DNA of 56,590 nt, taken from NCBI GenBank assembly GCA_002698985.1, contig PAAY01000007.1, positions 1-56,590 on the forward strand. Direction: 5' to 3'. A program made the translations under genes and the position numbers. Below, piece by piece: positions 42,519 through 52,002 of this stretch. This DNA comes from Saprospirales bacterium (GTDB taxonomy: Bacteria > Bacteroidota > Bacteroidia > Chitinophagales > Saprospiraceae). Position 1 is the first letter of the stretch. Every line of letters begins with the position of its first letter. The notes under the pieces are model-generated. The model ran no database searches. It was not told the DNA's origin and saw only the letters and a program-made list of their open reading frames with translations.

Positions 42519-44141
42519 ATGAAAATTTTGCAATTTACGACGCTGGCACTGTTGCTGGCGCTGCTGCCGGTCACCGCTTCCGGTCAGGGAGTGGTAAGTG
42601 CTGCCACCCCTGAAGCTGTTGAGGCCGGCCTTGAAATCCTCGAGAAAGGCGGCAATGCCATCGATGCTGCTGTGGCAGTCTCATTTGCATTGGGAGTTAC
42701 GGAACTGGCCATGTCAGGGCTGGGAGGGGGCACCCAACTGCTCATTGCCCGGCCGGGCGAAATCCCTTTCAGCATCAACGGAAGCACCATCTCGCCTGCG
42801 GCAACACCCACATCGGCCACGAAAGAAGACCTACTCTTTCACCGGAGGAGCACCATCCCCTCCACCGTGAAGGTGCTGCACAAAGCCTGGAAAGAATTTG
42901 GCAGCGGCAAAGTATCCTGGGCGGAACTGCTGCAGCCGGCCATCCGTTTTGCGGAAGATGGCTTTGAGGTGGGAGAATTCCGGCACCTGGTTTACCGGAA
43001 GTACGAGAAGGAGTTGAAAAACAGTCCGTACAACACCCGTTTTTTCCTCCTCGATGACGGCAGCATCCCTGCCGTAGGGGATGTCATCAAACAACCGGTG
43101 CTGGCCCGCACGCTCAGGCGCCTGGCTGAATTCGGAGCCGAAGATTTTTACGAAGGAGAAATTGCCCGCCTCATCGCCGAAGACATGCAGGCCAACGGAG
43201 GCTGGATTACACTGGATGACCTAAGAAACTTTCCGGAACCACCTGTGGTGCCTGCCCTTCATACCACCTTCCGTGGCCACGATGTGTACTCCCAACCACC
43301 ACCCTGTGGAGGATGGACCACCCTGCTGGGGCTCAACCTGCTGGAACAGTTCCGGCCACAGAACCTGGCCCCGGAGCACCCCTTGCGTGGCAGAAACGTA
43401 TTGCTGGCCCTCCACATGGCACATGCCGTGCGAAAGGCCCTGCCCGTTACTGATTTCGGAGATTACGACGAACAAATCCAAAAAAGACTTGACAAGGATT
43501 TTGCGAAGAACCTGCTGAACACCGGCCTACCCACCGGTACCGGCGCTGATGGAGAAAAAGGCGGAGAAACCACCCACTTCACCATTGTTGACCAATCGGG
43601 AATGGTGGTGGCAGCCACGGCCAGCATCAACGCCTATTTCGGTGCCAAAGCCGCCTCGGAAAAACTCGGTTTCCTCTACAACACCTACATGAACGACTTT
43701 GAAACCAACCAGCCGGACCATCCCTTTGCCATTGGCCCCGGCCTGCAGAACTACTCCTCCATGAGTCCTGTCATCGTTCAGCAAAACGGCCAAAGTGTGC
43801 TCGCACTTGGCAGCCCCGGCAGCGCCCGCATCATTTCGGCGGTGGCACAGCTGACGGAACTGTGGATTGACCACCAACCACCTCTGGCAGATCTGCTGGC
43901 ATTGCCCCGGTACCATTCGCAGGATTTGAAAGTTTTTTACGAGCAACCGTACATCAGCCCCGAAGACCGGACCTACTGGCGAAATGCCGGATTCGAAATT
44001 GCCTTTCCGACCTACGACCTCGACCTGAACGGCTTGAACGCCTGGTTTGGCGGCGTCCACGCTGTGGCCAAAGAAAACGGCAAATGGACCGGCGCCGCTG
44101 ATCCCCGACGGGATGGAACAGTGGGCTACACCCGGGAATGA
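42519..44141 (+). CDS. Gamma-glutamyltransferase family protein
   Basis: The ATG at 42519 gives 540 residues with a signal peptide (ending SGQ). The family pattern is clear: VVSAATPEAVEAGLEILEKGGNAIDAAVAVSFALGVTEL at the start, SGLGGGTQLLI, and the autoprocessing site GGETTHFTIVD with the catalytic Thr near residue 351. The oxyanion glycines appear in NYSSMSPVIV and LGSPGSARII. It probably cleaves gamma-glutamyl bonds of glutathione or peptides in the periplasm. The next two genes encode an M14 peptidase and an S9-type hydrolase on the same strand. Confidence 0.94.
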   Translation: MKILQFTTLALLLALLPVTASGQGVVSAATPEAVEAGLEILEKGGNAIDAAVAVSFALGVTELAMSGLGGGTQLLIARPGEIPFSINGSTISPAATPTSATKEDLLFHRRSTIPSTVKVLHKAWKEFGSGKVSWAELLQPAIRFAEDGFEVGEFRHLVYRKYEKELKNSPYNTRFFLLDDGSIPAVGDVIKQPVLARTLRRLAEFGAEDFYEGEIARLIAEDMQANGGWITLDDLRNFPEPPVVPALHTTFRGHDVYSQPPPCGGWTTLLGLNLLEQFRPQNLAPEHPLRGRNVLLALHMAHAVRKALPVTDFGDYDEQIQKRLDKDFAKNLLNTGLPTGTGADGEKGGETTHFTIVDQSGMVVAATASINAYFGAKAASEKLGFLYNTYMNDFETNQPDHPFAIGPGLQNYSSMSPVIVQQNGQSVLALGSPGSARIISAVAQLTELWIDHQPPLADLLALPRYHSQDLKVFYEQPYISPEDRTYWRNAGFEIAFPTYDLDLNGLNAWFGGVHAVAKENGKWTGAADPRRDGTVGYTRE

Positions 44142-44226
44142 ACACAATGTTGTGGTCAAATTCTTTTTCTCCTTTTTCTTTTTTCATATTCGCTGCGCAA
44201 TGACGCAACTCACTCACCAAACCACT

Positions 44227-45447
44227 ATGATCCGACTGCTGATTTTTCTTGTTCTCATGCTCCAGATCATCGCCTGTGGTGCGCCGAAGCCGGGGCAGTT
44301 TACCTATCCGGAACCGGTGGACACCAGCACACGGCCCATAGAAATGCAGGAGAAAAAGACCTGGACGGTAGCCGGCGTGTATGCCGACAACCAGTTTGAT
44401 GCCGCACGACTAAACGATTTCACGCAACTGGACGACAGCACCTGGCAGGCCACCATACGCCCCGAAAATTTTCCCATCAACATGAGCCCCTGGTATGCTT
44501 TCCGGCTCTGGGCGGACTCGACCATCAGCATCAACCTGCGCCTGCATTACGAGAACGGCCGCCACCGCTATCCGCCAAAGATCAGCACCAATGGCCGCAC
44601 CTGGCAGCCCATCGACAGCACCGCCATGCAGCCGGTAGACAGCACCGACCTGCTGGTAAAGCTGGACCTGAGCACCGACACCATTTTCTTCGCTGCGCAA
44701 GAGCTGGTACCCTCGAGGGACGTGGAAAGCTGGTGCTCCCTGATGGCCCTGCACCCGGCGGTGACCTATGGCAGTGCCGGCATCAGCAAACAGGGCCGCA
44801 ACATCCCCATGCTCATCATCAATGAAGGCGAACCCAAAGGCAAGGAAATGGTGGTCGTCCTCAGCCGCCAGCACCCGCCGGAGGTCACGGGCTACTTCGC
44901 CATGCAGGCCTTTGTTGAAGAGCTGCTGGCCGACAAACCGCTCTCCAACGCCTTCCGGAAAAAATACCGGATACTGGTCTTCCCGCTCATGAACCCCGAC
45001 GGCGTGGACAACGGCCACTGGCGCCACAACGCCGGCGGCATCGACCTGAACCGTGACTGGGCCTACTACCGCCAGCCGGAAGTGCGACAAGTGACAGCCC
45101 GCATCGTACAAGAGGCGCATGAATTCAAAAACCCGGTGGTGCTGGGCCTCGACTTCCACTCCACCTGGAAAGACCTATACTACACTTTCGACGAAACGCT
45201 GCCGAGCGTACTGCACGGCTACAAAGACTATTGGCTCCAGGGCATAGAAGAGGCACTGCCAGGCTACAAAGCCGACGACCGCCCCAACGGACTGAATCAG
45301 CCCATTTCAAAAACCTGGTTCTTTCAGCAGTTCCGGGCCGAGAGTGTGACTTATGAAATCGGCGACAACACCCCGCGGGATTTTGTCCGAAGGAAAGGAG
45401 CCGTGGCCGCCATCGAGATGATGGAGTTGATGATATTGAGGAACTGA
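44227..45447 (+). CDS. M14 family zinc carboxypeptidase lipoprotein
   Basis: The ATG at 44227 gives 406 residues with a lipoprotein signal (MIRLLIFLVL ... IIAC). An N-terminal beta-sandwich (about residues 40-150) precedes the M14 domain. Zinc ligands fit the HxxE pattern in SRQHPPEVTG and a later His in GLDFHSTW; FPLMNPDGVDNGHWRHNAGGIDLNRDW carries the substrate-binding Asn-Arg, and the catalytic Glu is probably in TYEIGDNTPRDF. Such proteins trim peptides or peptidoglycan-type stems. The C-terminus (MILRN-stop) is supplied by a GAGGAACTGA unit. The open frame extends further upstream but the lipobox start is clear. Confidence 0.92.
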   Translation: MIRLLIFLVLMLQIIACGAPKPGQFTYPEPVDTSTRPIEMQEKKTWTVAGVYADNQFDAARLNDFTQLDDSTWQATIRPENFPINMSPWYAFRLWADSTISINLRLHYENGRHRYPPKISTNGRTWQPIDSTAMQPVDSTDLLVKLDLSTDTIFFAAQELVPSRDVESWCSLMALHPAVTYGSAGISKQGRNIPMLIINEGEPKGKEMVVVLSRQHPPEVTGYFAMQAFVEELLADKPLSNAFRKKYRILVFPLMNPDGVDNGHWRHNAGGIDLNRDWAYYRQPEVRQVTARIVQEAHEFKNPVVLGLDFHSTWKDLYYTFDETLPSVLHGYKDYWLQGIEEALPGYKADDRPNGLNQPISKTWFFQQFRAESVTYEIGDNTPRDFVRRKGAVAAIEMMELMILRN

Positions 45448-45503
45448 CAACGGACAACCGACAACCGAAAACAATACAACAGACAACCGCTAACAATACA
45501 ACC
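45448..45503 (+). repeat. ACAACCGA leader tract
   Basis: The 56 bases between the M14 and hydrolase genes consist almost entirely of GACAACCGA/ACAATACAAC-type units up to the start codon. The leader is devoid of G-rich ribosome-binding sequence and of secondary structure, which could favour initiation. Confidence 0.8.
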
Positions 45504-46604
45504 ATGAAAAACTTCATCCTTTTCTTCGCAATGCTTCTGTTTACGGGAAGCGCCGTGCGGGCACAATCAGAAACTGAACTCAAAAAAGAAATTGAATCGC
45601 TGCGCAACCAGTTGTCCGGGATGCGGCATTCGTTCAATTCACTGGAGAAGCAAATTGATGATATACTCTGGTACCAGCGCCTGGGCGATGTGGCCTTCAT
45701 CGACAAGGTGGAGATAACCGGGCCGCCACTCACGGAAGCCCAGATCAAGCACTTCAGCAAGGGTGGCAACAACCCTACCCTGCTGGCCCGCAATCCCTTG
45801 CGCTTCAAAACCTACGTTTTCATCCCTCGCTTCGCAAACAGCCAAAAAAAATATCCGCTGTTGGTATTTCCGCACGGAGGTGTTCACGGCGACTTCAACA
45901 CCTTTTACGTGCACATCCTGCGGGAGCTGATGGCACAGGGTTACATTGTGGTGGCTCCTGAATACCGGGGCAGCACTGGCTATGGTAGGCGTTTTTACGA
46001 AAGCATTGACTACGGAGGACTGGAAGTGCAGGATGTGAAAGCCGCCCGCGACTGGATGGTAGAAAACTACGGAATTGTGGACGATAAGCGGGTGGGCATT
46101 CTCGGCTGGAGCCACGGCGGCATGATCACCCTGCTCAACCTCTTTGAATACCCGGATGCCTACAAAGTGGGCTACGCAGGTGTGCCGGTGAGCGACCTCA
46201 TTGCCCGAATGGGCTACAAAACAGATGGATACAGGGATCTGTACTCGGTTGATTACCACATTGGCAAAACCGCCCACCAGGACCCCGAAGAATACCGCCG
46301 CCGCTCACCCGCCTGGCAGGCACACAAGCTCCAGACGCCCCTGCTCATCCACACCAACACCAATGACCCCGATGTGAATGTGCTGGAAGTGGAGCACCTG
46401 ATCAAAGCCCTGAAGGCGGAGGGGAAAAAATTTGAGTACGAGATTTTCGAAGAAGCCCCCGGCGGCCACGCCTTCGACCGCATCGACACCAAACTGGCCG
46501 GTGAAGTGAGGTTCAAAGTGTATAAGTTTCTGGAGCGCTACCTAGATCCGCCACGCCCGTTCGAGAGCCTGAAAGATTTGCGAAAAGCGGGTTACGGATT
46601 TTGA
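45504..46604 (+). CDS. Secreted alpha/beta hydrolase, prolyl oligopeptidase (S9) type
   Basis: This 366-residue protein has a signal peptide (ending VRAQ) and an N-terminal coiled coil (ELKKEIESLRNQL, about residues 24-50). The hydrolase domain runs from about 90: LVFPHGGVHGDF (oxyanion hole), APEYRGSTGYGRRFYESIDYGG (S9 signature), the nucleophile elbow GWSHGG with Ser203, LIHTNTNDPDVN with the acid Asp, and the catalytic His in PGGHAF. It probably hydrolyses peptides or esters outside the cytoplasm. It follows the M14 peptidase gene in the same direction. Confidence 0.92.
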   Translation: MKNFILFFAMLLFTGSAVRAQSETELKKEIESLRNQLSGMRHSFNSLEKQIDDILWYQRLGDVAFIDKVEITGPPLTEAQIKHFSKGGNNPTLLARNPLRFKTYVFIPRFANSQKKYPLLVFPHGGVHGDFNTFYVHILRELMAQGYIVVAPEYRGSTGYGRRFYESIDYGGLEVQDVKAARDWMVENYGIVDDKRVGILGWSHGGMITLLNLFEYPDAYKVGYAGVPVSDLIARMGYKTDGYRDLYSVDYHIGKTAHQDPEEYRRRSPAWQAHKLQTPLLIHTNTNDPDVNVLEVEHLIKALKAEGKKFEYEIFEEAPGGHAFDRIDTKLAGEVRFKVYKFLERYLDPPRPFESLKDLRKAGYGF

Positions 46605-47052
46605 GATCATTGACAGCCGGCAACAGCTCTTTTTGCTGCCGGCTGACAAACATTATCATTGAATTGAATTTATAGCCTCAGAATTTGAGTAAAAAAGAAT
46701 CGTAAACTACCTTCATGCCCACAATGCATGAATGACCGACAAAGCACCCCTGAAATTCGGAAGATCGTCATTCACCCGTCTGCGCTTACAATGCCCATAA
46801 AGCAACCAAATCGTGGTCTGTTTGTCCGTTGACATCACTACTCGCAATGCGGCCTGATTCACCAGCGCTGCTGATCCCAGGCCCTTGTAACTGCCTGTTC
46901 TTTAAACATTTTTAACCCCTTTTACCCAAGCGCTTCAAAGCCAGCTTGGGCAAATCCCCGGCATATCCAAAACCAGCTTTGAGTCCCAAATGACTTTGCG
47001 AAGCGAGGTCGAGCTATAACCATTTACTTCTCATCAATTAAATCAAAAAGCT
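46605..47052 (+). other. Control region upstream of SusC/SusD
   Basis: No gene is visible in these 448 bases. It begins with a hairpin (46615-46644), and ends with the TTGCGAAGCGA 11-mer at 46996-47006, 47 bases before the SusC start, overlapping an imperfect -7 box (TGACTTTG, 46991-46998). No anti-sigma or regulator gene is adjacent. Confidence 0.55.
46615..46644 (+). terminator. Hairpin after the hydrolase gene
   Basis: AGCCGGCA and TGCCGGCT pair over 8 bp, 11 bases after the stop codon. No U tract follows; a T run is inside the loop instead. Confidence 0.55.
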
Positions 47053-50000
47053 ATGAAGCGATTTTTATTTTGCTTGTGTGCATGCTGCTTTCTATGGACG
47101 GCGGCCATGGCACAACGCACAGTCAGTGGCACTGTGACCGATGATTCGGGCATGCCCCTGATAGGTGCCACCGTTCAGGAGCGTGGCGCCACCACCGGCA
47201 CAGCCACCGATGTGGATGGCAAATTCAGCCTCACCGTATCAGGCGATGATGCGGTGCTCCTGGTCAGTTACACCGGTTACCAAACCAAAGAAGTGCCGGT
47301 CAATGGCCGCAGCACCGTGGACGTGGTTCTGGCCGAAGAAACCGAACTGCTACAGGAAGTGGTTGTAACCGCACTTGGCTTTACACAGAAAAAAGATGAG
47401 ATGGGTTCAACCTACTCCGTCGTCAAACCCGACGACATCGTGCGCTCGGGTGAGGCCACCTTTCTGAACTCCCTGGGAGCCAAAGCCGCCGGTGTGCAGA
47501 TACAGCGTTCCAATGGCGACCCTGGTGCCGGCTCCACCATCCGTATCCGGGGTGCCAACACCATCTCGGGTTCCAGTGCTCCGCTCATCATCGTTGACGG
47601 TATTCCCATAAGCAACTCAGCCATCTACGGTGGCGGCAACGACATCTCCGGTGACCGCAGCGGCGGTGTGTCGCAACAGTCCCGCATCAACGACATCAAC
47701 CCCAACGACATCGAGTCGGTACAGATCCTCAAAGGCGCCTCAGCTGCCTCGCTGTGGGGCAGCCGTGCCGCCAATGGCGTCATCGTCATTACGACGAAAA
47801 GCGGGAAGAGGGGAAAACCTAAAATCACCTTCAAATCCAGCCGCTCCTTTGACGAGGTTAGCGAACGCTATCCTTTGCAAAACACTTACGGCCAGGGCAG
47901 AAACGGATCCTACTCTCCTACCAGTGCCGAATCCTGGGGCGACTACATCCCCGACCGGCCCGGCGGTGCTGATGAGGTGGACATGAGCGGTGAGTATTTC
48001 GAAGCCGAAGACGGCACCAAATACTACCCCATTGTCAGCAAGAATTCCCGCGACACTTATGTCGATGAAAACTGGGACGCCGTATTCCAGACCGGTGGTT
48101 TCTGGCAAAACGACCTGACGATCAGCGGTGGCAGCGACAAGGCGACCTATTTTTTCAGCGTTGGCCGGCTGGACCAGGAAGGCATCATCCGCAACAGCAA
48201 CTACGACCGCACCAACCTGCGGCTCAACAACAAGTTCATTCTTGCCGATTGGCTGAGTGTAACTTCCAAGGCTGGCTACACCAACAGCAATGCCAACCGC
48301 ATCCAGCAGAGTTCCAACGTTTCCGGTCTTATGCTAGGCTTGCTTCGCAACCCGCCGGATTTTGACATCCGGGATTACAAAGGCACCTACTACGACAACA
48401 ACGGCGCCGCCTTTCCCAAACGCCACCGTGCCTATCGCCGATACCTGGGCGGGCCATCGTCCAACCCCATCTACAACAACCCGCTGTGGACCATCTACGA
48501 ACAAAAGGCCACCACAGCCGTCAACCGCTTCATGATGAGCCAGGAGATGAACATCACCCCCACCAACTGGCTGCAACTGACCCTCCGGGGCGGTGTGGAC
48601 AATTACGACGACAAGCGTGTCTATTTCTTCCCCATCGGCTCAGCTTCCGACCGCAACTCGGGTTATTTTGCCGAAGACCTCATTGCCGAGAAGGAACTTA
48701 ACTTCGATGCCATTGCCAAAGGCAACTTCAACCTCTCGAAAGATGTGGGCCTCACGGCTACCCTTGGCTGGAACCTCAACGATCAACGCCGGAGAATCAA
48801 CACCAGCGCCATCACCGGCTTCCTGGTGAATTCTACGAAGGAAACCACCAACCTCAACACCGCTGCCGAGGCCTCCACCATCTCCAACAGCAAGCGCAAC
48901 GTGCGCTCAAACAGGGGTTACGGAATCCTCGGCTTCGACATCGATGACCAGCTCTTCGTGAATGCTTCCGGGGCATTGGAAGCTGCCTCCTCCGTCAAAG
49001 GAACCTTCTTCTACCCTGCTTTCGATGCCGCATGGCAATTCACCAAAACTGCCGTCAAGTCTGACCTGCTTTCCTTCGGCAAACTGAGAGCCAGTTGGGG
49101 CAAGGTGGGTGTGCAGCCCATTCCGCACAGGTTCCAGACCCTGGCCGAATCAGGCTTCTCTTACAGCACCTATTCCGACCCGCTCGACATTGCACTGTTC
49201 GGCGGCGGATTCCGGCTGGATGACGACAAAGGCAACCCGGACCTGGAACCAGAGGTGAAAACCGAGTGGGAAATCGGCACCGACCTGCGCTTCTTCCGCG
49301 ATGCCCTCTCCATAAACATGACCTACTACCAGAACAACATCGACGGCATCCTCATCAGTGTTGATCTCACGCCATCTTCCGGCTTTGACACCCAATACGC
49401 CAACGCCGCCGAGATGGAAAACAAAGGATTCGAAGTGGAAGCTTCCTACAACATCCTGAAAGGACAGGACTACGGAGTGGACTTTTACGCCAACTGGAGC
49501 ACCAACAAAAACAAAGTGCTGGACCTGGAAGGCACAGAGACCATTAACCTGACGCCCGGTGCGTCGGTAAGCTCGAGGGCCATCGTCGGTCAGCCGCTTG
49601 GCGTGCTGTACGGAACAGGTTCACAAACCGACGACAATGGCAACTTCATCCTCGACGACAACGGCTTTCCGCAAATCACCTCCAGCCCCGTGGTATTGGG
49701 AGACCCCAACCCCGACTGGAGGGCAGGCGCCGGCATCAATGCCCATTGGAAAAACCTTCAGTTCAACGTCCTCTTCGAACACAGCCAGGGCGGTGAGTTC
49801 TCGCCCAGAACGCTATGGGTATTGCGTCGTTTCGGAACCGTTCAGGAAACAGCCAACAGGGTTACCCTCACCCAGGATCTGGTCAACTACGCCGGTGATG
49901 TCATCCCGGCCGGAACAACGGTCAGGGGCAACATCGAAGACTTTGGCGCAGGCCCCGTGCTGCTCGACGAAAGCTGGTACCGCACCGGCATCGGCGGTGG

Positions 50001-50286
50001 CTTTGGTGACAACCAGGCCTACAACTTTTCCATCTTTGACGCCACCGTCACCCGCCTTCGGGAAATCTCCCTCGGTTACAGCATCAATTCCGCAGCCTTC
50101 CGTGAGCGCACAGGCCTCGGATCCATCACCCTGATGGCCACCGGCCGTAACCTTTTCACCTGGGACGAAATCGATGGAGTTGACCCGGAAATCAACCAGT
50201 ACGGGGTGAGCAACGGTTTTGGTCTGGACTACTTCACCAACCCGACCACCCGCTCGTTCTTGTTCTCTTTGACCATCAACTATTGA
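47053..50286 (+). CDS. SusC/RagA family TonB-linked outer-membrane protein
   Basis: This 1077-residue protein has a signal peptide (ending AMAQ), a carboxypeptidase-regulatory domain (SGTVTDDSGMPLIGATVQERG ... TDVDGKFSL, about residues 22-90) and the SusC signature EVVVTALGFTQKKDEMGSTYS. The plug has GSTIRIRGANTISGSSAPLIIVDGIPI and ESVQILKGASAASLWGSRAANGVIVITTKSGK. The barrel ends in aromatic Tyr after FLFSLTINY. With the SusD that follows by 51 bases, it imports a glycan or peptide ligand. No anti-sigma/ECF pair or glycoside hydrolase lies next to it, so the ligand is unknown. Confidence 0.97.
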   Translation: MKRFLFCLCACCFLWTAAMAQRTVSGTVTDDSGMPLIGATVQERGATTGTATDVDGKFSLTVSGDDAVLLVSYTGYQTKEVPVNGRSTVDVVLAEETELLQEVVVTALGFTQKKDEMGSTYSVVKPDDIVRSGEATFLNSLGAKAAGVQIQRSNGDPGAGSTIRIRGANTISGSSAPLIIVDGIPISNSAIYGGGNDISGDRSGGVSQQSRINDINPNDIESVQILKGASAASLWGSRAANGVIVITTKSGKRGKPKITFKSSRSFDEVSERYPLQNTYGQGRNGSYSPTSAESWGDYIPDRPGGADEVDMSGEYFEAEDGTKYYPIVSKNSRDTYVDENWDAVFQTGGFWQNDLTISGGSDKATYFFSVGRLDQEGIIRNSNYDRTNLRLNNKFILADWLSVTSKAGYTNSNANRIQQSSNVSGLMLGLLRNPPDFDIRDYKGTYYDNNGAAFPKRHRAYRRYLGGPSSNPIYNNPLWTIYEQKATTAVNRFMMSQEMNITPTNWLQLTLRGGVDNYDDKRVYFFPIGSASDRNSGYFAEDLIAEKELNFDAIAKGNFNLSKDVGLTATLGWNLNDQRRRINTSAITGFLVNSTKETTNLNTAAEASTISNSKRNVRSNRGYGILGFDIDDQLFVNASGALEAASSVKGTFFYPAFDAAWQFTKTAVKSDLLSFGKLRASWGKVGVQPIPHRFQTLAESGFSYSTYSDPLDIALFGGGFRLDDDKGNPDLEPEVKTEWEIGTDLRFFRDALSINMTYYQNNIDGILISVDLTPSSGFDTQYANAAEMENKGFEVEASYNILKGQDYGVDFYANWSTNKNKVLDLEGTETINLTPGASVSSRAIVGQPLGVLYGTGSQTDDNGNFILDDNGFPQITSSPVVLGDPNPDWRAGAGINAHWKNLQFNVLFEHSQGGEFSPRTLWVLRRFGTVQETANRVTLTQDLVNYAGDVIPAGTTVRGNIEDFGAGPVLLDESWYRTGIGGGFGDNQAYNFSIFDATVTRLREISLGYSINSAAFRERTGLGSITLMATGRNLFTWDEIDGVDPEINQYGVSNGFGLDYFTNPTTRSFLFSLTINY

Positions 50287-50337
50287 TCATCGCAGGTCTT
50301 CGGCCCTCCCGGGCCAAACCTGAAAAAATATAGACTT

Positions 50338-51756
50338 ATGAAAACCATATTTCAATTCCTGTTTCTCACTGTGTTGCTGGTGTTCACTTCCTGTGAAGAC
50401 CTCGTTGACGGCATCAACGACAACCCCAACGACATCACAGTGGAAGATGTGGACGCCGAGCTCTTTCTCACCGGCGCCCAACTTGCCAACACGGTGGCAC
50501 AAGCCGGCCACCTCAACCGCATTGCCGGCATGTGGAGCGGCCAACTCATTGGCTACCAGTCGCTGTACTCCAACATTTACGGTTACAGCATCTCCACGGC
50601 CGAATCCGTGAGTACCTGGAGCCGCATCTACATCGGCGTGGTGCCCAATGTGCGCCACATCCGAGAAACTGCTCCCAACGATGCCCTCCTCGTTGGCATC
50701 AGCAAGGTCATCGAAGCCCATGCCATCGGCACTGCCGCCTCCCTCTTTGGCGATGTGCCTTACAGCGAAATCAACAACCCGGACATTCCGGACCCGAAGT
50801 TTGATTCACAGCGTTCGGTGTTCCAGGCTGTCATTGCCCTGTTGGAAAGCGCCATTGCCGATCTCTCCAACACATCGGGCCGCCCTCTCAGCACCGACAT
50901 ATACTACGGTGGCAATGCCACCAAATGGAAAGAGGCTGCCTACACGCTGATGGCCCGGTATCACCTGCAAATGAAGGACTATGCCAAGGCCTACGACGCT
51001 GCCCTCAACGGCATCTCCTCTGCCGATGGCAACTTGCAGCACATCCCCCGCGGTGATGCCGCCAATGCAGAAGGCGACAAAAACCTGTTCTGGATGATCC
51101 TGGAAGGCAGCCGTGCCGGTGACATCGGCAATGCGGGCAGCTTCCTGATGGACCTGATCGATCCGGCCAACTCAAACTCCCGCAACAACGCTAAAACGGA
51201 CGAAACCGGCCGCCATGCCTACTATGCCATCGATGAGTCCAGCGGTTCGCCCAACAAAGGCATCATCGAGCAGTTTGAGCCGCAGAACCTGGTCAGCTAC
51301 CAGGAGAACCAGCTCATCCTGGCTGAATGTGCCGCCCGTGCCAATGACTTCAACACGGCCCTGGGCCACCTCAACGACCTGCGTGCCTGGCTCAACACCG
51401 GCGCTTTCCTCAACGCCAATTTTGCCGGCCAGCCGGTGAAGTACGAGGCCTATGAGGCAGCCGATTTCAACAACGGAGGCATGGAAAATCCCGATGGCAT
51501 CGATCCAACCAGGGCTTTGCTTCGTGAAATCATCGAAGAGCGTTATGTTAGCGGCTTCGGAACCTACATGCCTTTCAACGATGCCCGTCGCTTGCGCAAA
51601 TCTGATGGAGACATCGCCGTCCCCATCCCCCTGAATACCAACACCGTAAGCCAGCATCCGGAGCGCATGCCCTATTCCGACGATGAATTGAACTCCAATT
51701 CCAACGGCCCGGGTGACGACCCCGGCATTTACGCAGTCACTGAAGTGAACAAATGA
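50338..51756 (+). CDS. SusD/RagB family nutrient-binding lipoprotein
   Basis: This 472-residue lipoprotein (FTSC, Cys19 lipidation) has the SusD-like opening GINDNPNDIT, TPR-type helices (ANTVAQAGHLNRIAGMWSGQLIG, NATKWKEAAYTLMARYHLQMKDYAKAYDAAL) and the late conserved block LILAECAARANDFNTALGHLNDLRAWL, plus IEERYVSGFGTYMPFNDARRLRK and an ending VPIPLN. It resembles the SusD-like_2 subgroup, which is often peptide- or small-nutrient-linked. It caps the SusC barrel as the surface lid of the transporter. Confidence 0.94.
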   Translation: MKTIFQFLFLTVLLVFTSCEDLVDGINDNPNDITVEDVDAELFLTGAQLANTVAQAGHLNRIAGMWSGQLIGYQSLYSNIYGYSISTAESVSTWSRIYIGVVPNVRHIRETAPNDALLVGISKVIEAHAIGTAASLFGDVPYSEINNPDIPDPKFDSQRSVFQAVIALLESAIADLSNTSGRPLSTDIYYGGNATKWKEAAYTLMARYHLQMKDYAKAYDAALNGISSADGNLQHIPRGDAANAEGDKNLFWMILEGSRAGDIGNAGSFLMDLIDPANSNSRNNAKTDETGRHAYYAIDESSGSPNKGIIEQFEPQNLVSYQENQLILAECAARANDFNTALGHLNDLRAWLNTGAFLNANFAGQPVKYEAYEAADFNNGGMENPDGIDPTRALLREIIEERYVSGFGTYMPFNDARRLRKSDGDIAVPIPLNTNTVSQHPERMPYSDDELNSNSNGPGDDPGIYAVTEVNK

Positions 51757-51823
51757 TAAACCCCAGGTTGACAAAACCATATTACTCGGGTTAAGCCCCC
51801 GAACTCCGAATGTCACTCAAAAA

Positions 51824-51878
51824 AGCCGTCTAACTACCCCCCGGACGGCTAAGGAAGCCCGGTCATTTGGCCGGGCTT
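51824..51878 (+). terminator. Two consecutive hairpins after SusD
   Basis: AGCCGTC/GACGGCT (51824-51850) is followed by AAGCCCGG/CCGGGCTT (51855-51878), the latter ending in TTTC. Together they probably end the SusCD transcript. Confidence 0.7.
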
Positions 51879-51892
51879 TCAACTTTAAAGGA

Positions 51893-51999
51893 TTATGGAG
51901 GTTTATGGCGATTATAGAAGATTATAGAGGTTATGGCTCCTCATAACCCTCATAACCCTCCATAATCCTCCATAACCCTCATAATCCCTATAATCTTCA
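51893..51999. repeat. GGATTATGG tract with inverted half
   Basis: The left half has GGATTATGGAGG/GATTATAGAGG units and the right half has their complement (CTCATAACCCTC, CCTCCATAATCC), so the tract can fold into one long imperfect hairpin. The right half forms the leader of the PabB gene up to its ATG. Confidence 0.85.
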
Positions 52000-52002
52000 A
52001 AA

